Positions 60,639 to 64,000 of a stretch of 64,000 nt of DNA are shown piece by piece; the stretch's first letter is position 1, and each line of letters opens with the position of its first letter. The DNA comes from Pseudomonas frederiksbergensis. GTDB taxonomy: Bacteria; Pseudomonadota; Gammaproteobacteria; Pseudomonadales; Pseudomonadaceae. Under the pieces are notes generated by a model. That model saw only the letters and a list, made by a program, of their open reading frames with translations. It was not told the origin of the DNA and made no database searches. The position numbers and the translations under genes are program-made. The stretch spans positions 1,229,501 to 1,293,500 of the forward strand of contig NZ_CP018319.1 of assembly GCF_001952935.1 (NCBI RefSeq), given 5' to 3'.

Positions 60639-62555
60639 ATGTCCATGTCTTTGCCGCTGCCTGACGATCATCAATCCCTGCCCCCTGTCCTGGTCGGGCC
60701 GCTGTTGCGGCGCCTGGAGCCCGCGCGGCTGGTGATGTGGCTGGTGGGGTCGCGGGCGCTGTCGCTGACGTTGCGTCTGCAAGACCGCGACGCTATCCAC
60801 CTCGACGCGAGTCAGTGCACGGTCATTGCGGTGGGCGCCCAGGCCTTTGTTCATTTGATCGATGTGTCTCTGGACGTCGCCCTGCCCTGCGACACGTTAA
60901 TCGAATACGACCTGTTGATTGACGACGCCGGCATCGCCGATTGGGCCCCGCACTTGCTGTACGGAGACGCCCGTAGCCCAAACTTCGTCCTGCGTACACG
61001 GGCCGATCATCTGCTGCACGGTTCCTGCCGCAAACCTCACCACCCGGCCACGGACGGTTTGCTGTGCGTCGATCGTTTGCTGGAGGCGGAGCCGGACGCA
61101 CACAAACGCCCGGCGCTGTTGATGATGAGCGGCGATCAGGTGTATGCCGACGATGTCGCGGGGCCGATGCTGCGAGCCATCCATGCCTTGATCAAGCGGC
61201 TTGGGCTGTTCGAAGAGCACCTCGAAGGCGCAGTGGTCAGCGACAGCGCCAAACTCTACGAGCACCCCGCCAGCTACTACCATCGTGCGGATTTGTTACC
61301 GGCACTGGAGAGCAACAAAACCCTGCGCGAGCGATTTTTCGGTGGGGCGCGTAAGCCGATTTTCACCAGCAGCAGTGCCGACAACCATCTGGTGACGTTC
61401 GCCGAAGTCATGGCCATGTACCTGCTGGTGTGGTCGCCGATTGCCTGGACATTGATCGCCCCGAAACCGCCGGTACTGACACCGGAAAGACGCGAGCGCT
61501 ATGCGCTTGAGCAGACGCGCATCGATGGCTTCAAGGCCGGCCTGGGAGGCGTCGCCCGAGCGCTCGCGCACCTGCCGTGCCTGATGATTTTCGACGATCA
61601 CGACATTACCGATGACTGGAATCTTTCCGCGCAATGGGAGGAAACGGCCTACGGCCATCCGTTCTCCAGGCGCATCATCGGCAATGCACTGATTGCTTAC
61701 ATGCTGTGCCAGGGCTGGGGCAACAACCCAGATGCGTTCGGCGCTGTGCTGAAGAAGGCCAGCGGATTGAGCGCGACCGGGCATGACCGCTACCTCGACA
61801 GTGACATTCAGGACGAGTTGATTGACGAACTGCTGAGATTTCAGAACTGGCATTACGTGCTGCCCACCAGCCCGGCCATCGTCGTACTCGACACCCGCAC
61901 CCGGCGCTGGCGCAGCGAGATGAACCTCAAGCAGCCTTCGGGTCTGCTGGACTGGGAAGCCCTCAGCGAACTGCAACAGGATCTGCTCGATCACCCTTCG
62001 GCCATCATCGTTTCGCCGGCACCGATCTTCGGCGTCAAACTGATCGAAACCGTGCAGCGCGTTTTCAGCTGGTGCGGTTATCCCCTGCTGGTGGACGCCG
62101 AAAACTGGATGGCCCATCGCGGTGCGGCCCAAGTGATCCTGAACATTTTCCGACACTCGCGTACACCCGGTAATTACGTGGTGCTGTCGGGCGATGTGCA
62201 TTATTCCTTCGTCTACGAAGTACTGATCCGACACCGCAAGGGCGGTCCGCGCATCTGGCAGATCACCAGCAGCGGCATCAAAAACGAATTCCCGCCCGCA
62301 CTGCTCGAATGGTTCGACCGCCTCAACCGCTGGCTCTACTCGCCCCGCTCACCGCTGAACTGGCTGACCAAACGCCGGCGCATGCGCATTGTTCCGCATG
62401 TCCCGGAACATGCTGAAGCGGGTGAACGGCTGTGGAATTCGGCGGGGATCGGGCAAGTGTTCTTTAATGAAAAAGGACAGCCGCAGGAGATCTATCAGCA
62501 CAACTCAAACGGCTCGCCGAAGACGCGAATGGTTGCGCCTGACAGCGAAGACTGA
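60639..62555 (+). CDS. PhoD-like alkaline phosphatase/phosphodiesterase family protein
   Basis: A 638-residue metallophosphoesterase of the PhoD-like superfamily. Metal-binding signatures are MSGDQVYAD, FDDHDITDDWN and SGDVHYSFVYEVL. There is no signal peptide or Tat motif, so unlike classical PhoD it should be cytoplasmic. The N-terminal region (about 1-130) is a beta-rich domain without clear assignment. ATG at 60639 is chosen; RBS is poor, and an ATG two codons later is possible. Substrate unknown. Confidence 0.8.
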   Translation: MSMSLPLPDDHQSLPPVLVGPLLRRLEPARLVMWLVGSRALSLTLRLQDRDAIHLDASQCTVIAVGAQAFVHLIDVSLDVALPCDTLIEYDLLIDDAGIADWAPHLLYGDARSPNFVLRTRADHLLHGSCRKPHHPATDGLLCVDRLLEAEPDAHKRPALLMMSGDQVYADDVAGPMLRAIHALIKRLGLFEEHLEGAVVSDSAKLYEHPASYYHRADLLPALESNKTLRERFFGGARKPIFTSSSADNHLVTFAEVMAMYLLVWSPIAWTLIAPKPPVLTPERRERYALEQTRIDGFKAGLGGVARALAHLPCLMIFDDHDITDDWNLSAQWEETAYGHPFSRRIIGNALIAYMLCQGWGNNPDAFGAVLKKASGLSATGHDRYLDSDIQDELIDELLRFQNWHYVLPTSPAIVVLDTRTRRWRSEMNLKQPSGLLDWEALSELQQDLLDHPSAIIVSPAPIFGVKLIETVQRVFSWCGYPLLVDAENWMAHRGAAQVILNIFRHSRTPGNYVVLSGDVHYSFVYEVLIRHRKGGPRIWQITSSGIKNEFPPALLEWFDRLNRWLYSPRSPLNWLTKRRRMRIVPHVPEHAEAGERLWNSAGIGQVFFNEKGQPQEIYQHNSNGSPKTRMVAPDSED

Positions 62556-62571
62556 AGGCTGAAGGCTGATA

Positions 62572-62685
62572 GATCGTTCCCACGCTCTGCGTGGGAATGC
62601 AGCCCGGGACGCTCCGCGTCCCTTATCGAGAGCTGGAACGCGGAGCGTCCCTTGAGGCATTCCTTTGCTGCGCGTGGGAACGATC
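62572..62685. repeat. 114-bp inverted-repeat element, family B, copy 3
   Basis: The left half is nearly identical to the copy at 22919, including the inner GGGACGCTCCGCGTCCC stem. The right arm is damaged (TTCCTTTGCTGCGCGTGGG), so this copy is decaying. It lies between the PhoD-like and P-loop genes. Confidence 0.85.
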
Positions 62686-62719
62686 GGATTACGGCTCCCT
62701 GACATGATCGGTGTCGCTC

Positions 62720-63223
62720 ATGAACCTCACCCGAACCCTGATCATCGGCAACTCCGGTTCTGGCAAAAGCTGGCTGGCCGAACGACTGGCCAAGTACCTG
62801 CAAGTGCCGTGGGTCGATCTCGATTCGATTCACTGGTTGTCCGATGAACACAGCATCCCCCGCCCTCGTGCCGAGGCGCTGGGCATGGCACGGCTCGCGG
62901 CAAATGAAGAACGCTGGGTGATCGAAGGCGTTTACGGCTGGATCACCAGCGAACTCTTGCCCCAGGCGACTGCATTGATCTGGCTGTGCGTTGAAGATGA
63001 GGAATGTGTTGCCAACATTCGTCAGCGAGAAGCGCAGCGGGACGAGAATGACGAGTTGTTGATTGCATTGCTCGACTGGGCCGGCAGCTATCGGATGCGC
63101 GAAGATTCCAGCGGATTTGCCGCGCATCAGCAATTGTTCGAAGGGTTTGGCGGTTCGAAACTCAAGCTCAGGGATCGCACCGAAATCACAACATTCGCGA
63201 ACACCGTGTTACAAGCCAGCTAA
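62720..63223 (+). CDS. P-loop kinase-like protein (adenylate kinase/FlaR-like)
   Basis: A 167-residue nucleotide-binding protein. Walker A GNSGSGKS is at 10-17; VDLDSIHW gives the LID-like/base motif and RWVIEGVYG follows, as in small AAA-type kinases annotated as adenylate kinase or FlaR-like. Its phosphate acceptor is unknown. ATG at 62720 is preferred over an in-frame GTG at 62711 because the family starts just before the P-loop strand; RBS is weak for both. Confidence 0.8.
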   Translation: MNLTRTLIIGNSGSGKSWLAERLAKYLQVPWVDLDSIHWLSDEHSIPRPRAEALGMARLAANEERWVIEGVYGWITSELLPQATALIWLCVEDEECVANIRQREAQRDENDELLIALLDWAGSYRMREDSSGFAAHQQLFEGFGGSKLKLRDRTEITTFANTVLQAS

Positions 63224-63236
63224 CTCACAGTGTTTC

Positions 63237-63267
63237 GATCGTTCCCACGCTCCGCGTGGGAACGATC
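63237..63267. repeat. 31-bp collapsed family B element
   Basis: GATCGTTCCCACGCTCCGCG followed by TGGGAACGATC retains only the two outermost arms of the 111-bp element, joined directly. It forms a compact hairpin just beyond the P-loop gene and before the convergent aminotransferase stop, where it could act as a terminator. Confidence 0.75.
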
Positions 63268-63276
63268 AATGGTGTA

Positions 63277-64000
63277 TCAGGCCGCGCTCACTGCCCGGCA
63301 AACCCCTCTGACAATCATCTCCACTTCCCGCTCATCAATCGTCAGCGGCGGCAGCAAGCGTATGGTTTTGCCCCGTGTCACGTTGATCAACAAGCCGTGA
63401 TCCCGCGCGGCGATCAGGGTCAGGTCGCGAATCGGTTGTTTGAGTTCGATGCCGATCATTAATCCCTGTCCACGGATCGCCAATACATTCGGGTCGTCCG
63501 CCAATTCGATGCGCAATCTGGCGAGCAAACGTTCGCCCTGAAGTTTGGCGTTTTCCAGCAGTCCTTGTTCTTCGATGATCTCCAGCACGGTGCAACCGAC
63601 GCGGCAGGCCAGTGGATTGCCGCCAAAGGTGCTGCCGTGACTGCCGGGGGTGAAGAGGTCGGCGGCTTTGCCTCGGGCAAGGCAGGCGCCGATGGGAATG
63701 CCGTTGCCCAGGCCTTTGGCCAGGGTCATGACGTCTGGAACGATGCCTTCGTGCTGAAAGGCAAACCACTGGCCGGTGCGGCCGATGCCGGTCTGGATTT
63801 CGTCGAGCATCAGCAGCCACGCGTGCCGAGTGCAGCGTTCGCGAATGGCTTTCAGGTAACCGGGCGGGGCCATTTGGACGCCGCTTTCACCCTGAATCGG
63901 TTCCATCAGGATCGCCACGATGCGCGAGCCGTGGGCTTGCTGCACCTTGTCCAGCGCCTTGAGATCGCCGAAGGGCACTTTGACGAAATCCCCCGGCAAC
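63277..64000 (-). CDS. class III aminotransferase, ArgD/AstC type (C-terminal part)
   Basis: About 240 residues of an acetylornithine/succinylornithine-type aminotransferase, cut at the right edge. The PLP-binding part is present: [16 protein letters not shown], then [16 protein letters not shown] with the lysine that holds PLP, and [17 protein letters not shown]. The C-terminal small domain ends RAVSAA. The closest family is acetylornithine/aspartate-family aminotransferases of arginine metabolism; without neighbours or the N-terminus ArgD and AstC cannot be separated. Confidence 0.9.
   Translation of the reverse strand, partial: LPGDFVKVPFGDLKALDKVQQAHGSRIVAILMEPIQGESGVQMAPPGYLKAIRERCTRHAWLLMLDEIQTGIGRTGQWFAFQHEGIVPDVMTLAKGLGNGIPIGACLARGKAADLFTPGSHGSTFGGNPLACRVGCTVLEIIEEQGLLENAKLQGERLLARLRIELADDPNVLAIRGQGLMIGIELKQPIRDLTLIAARDHGLLINVTRGKTIRLLPPLTIDEREVEMIVRGVCRAVSAA

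Overview
The window is a stretch of chromosome from a Pseudomonas of the fluorescens group. The evidence is gene order: guaA-guaB, xseA, an M23 peptidase, leuA, amidase/aminotransferase, der, bamB, hisS, ispG, rodZ, pilW, rlmN, ndk, the isc cluster, cysE, trmJ, suhB, secF-secD-yajC, tgt and queA follow each other much as in P. aeruginosa, with GC-rich third codon positions. Many intergenic gaps also carry the REP/REPIN hairpins typical of fluorescens-group genomes. No prophage, transposase, integrase, CRISPR array or rRNA was seen.

Layout. 1-5.15 kb is a trehalose utilisation locus: a LamB-type porin (cut by the window edge), trehalose-6-phosphate hydrolase and the trehalose PTS permease, divergent from the repressor treR across a mirrored pair of operators. 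5.28-12.0 kb is accessory: a 1013-residue toxin-like protein with an EreA/ChaN/Tiki-like domain, a lipoprotein alpha/beta hydrolase in an AT-richer islet, and an autotransporter. 12.2-20.3 kb holds guaA/guaB, a zinc-ribbon protein, a TauE/SafE permease facing a LysR regulator, xseA and an M23 peptidase. 20.4-21.1 kb is a small patch of unrecognised, apparently frame-disrupted small genes just before leuA. 23-25 kb encodes an aminotransferase/omega-amidase pair.

25-41 kb is a long minus-strand core block. The Fe-S assembly operon iscRSUA-hscBA-fdx-iscX has IscR-type sites in front of iscR. It is followed by ndk, rlmN, pilW, rodZ, ispG, hisS, yfgM, bamB and der. RlmN and IspG are themselves Fe-S enzymes. 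40.4-49.3 kb carries cysE-trmJ divergent from suhB, a glycine-zipper protein, secF-secD-yajC and tgt-queA, then tRNA-Leu(CAA) with its own promoter.

Beyond the tRNA the content is accessory again: an unknown 109-residue protein, an NYN/OST-HTH protein, a two-helix K+ channel and an NAD-dependent formate dehydrogenase operon (fdsGBAD, four genes linked by ATGA overlaps or short gaps). Then come an OmpR/EnvZ-type two-component system, an MlaA lipoprotein with an overlapping unknown small gene, a PhoD-like phosphatase, a P-loop kinase-like protein and the C-terminal part of an ArgD/AstC-type aminotransferase running off the right edge.

I found no clearly new multi-gene system. The observations most worth checking are the toxin-like protein; a small gene whose start with a good ribosome binding site is separated from its body by an RF2-like CTT-TAA +1 frameshift junction; a LysR gene whose 3' end is formed by a REP sequence; and a second repeat family present in three full copies and one collapsed 31-bp copy.
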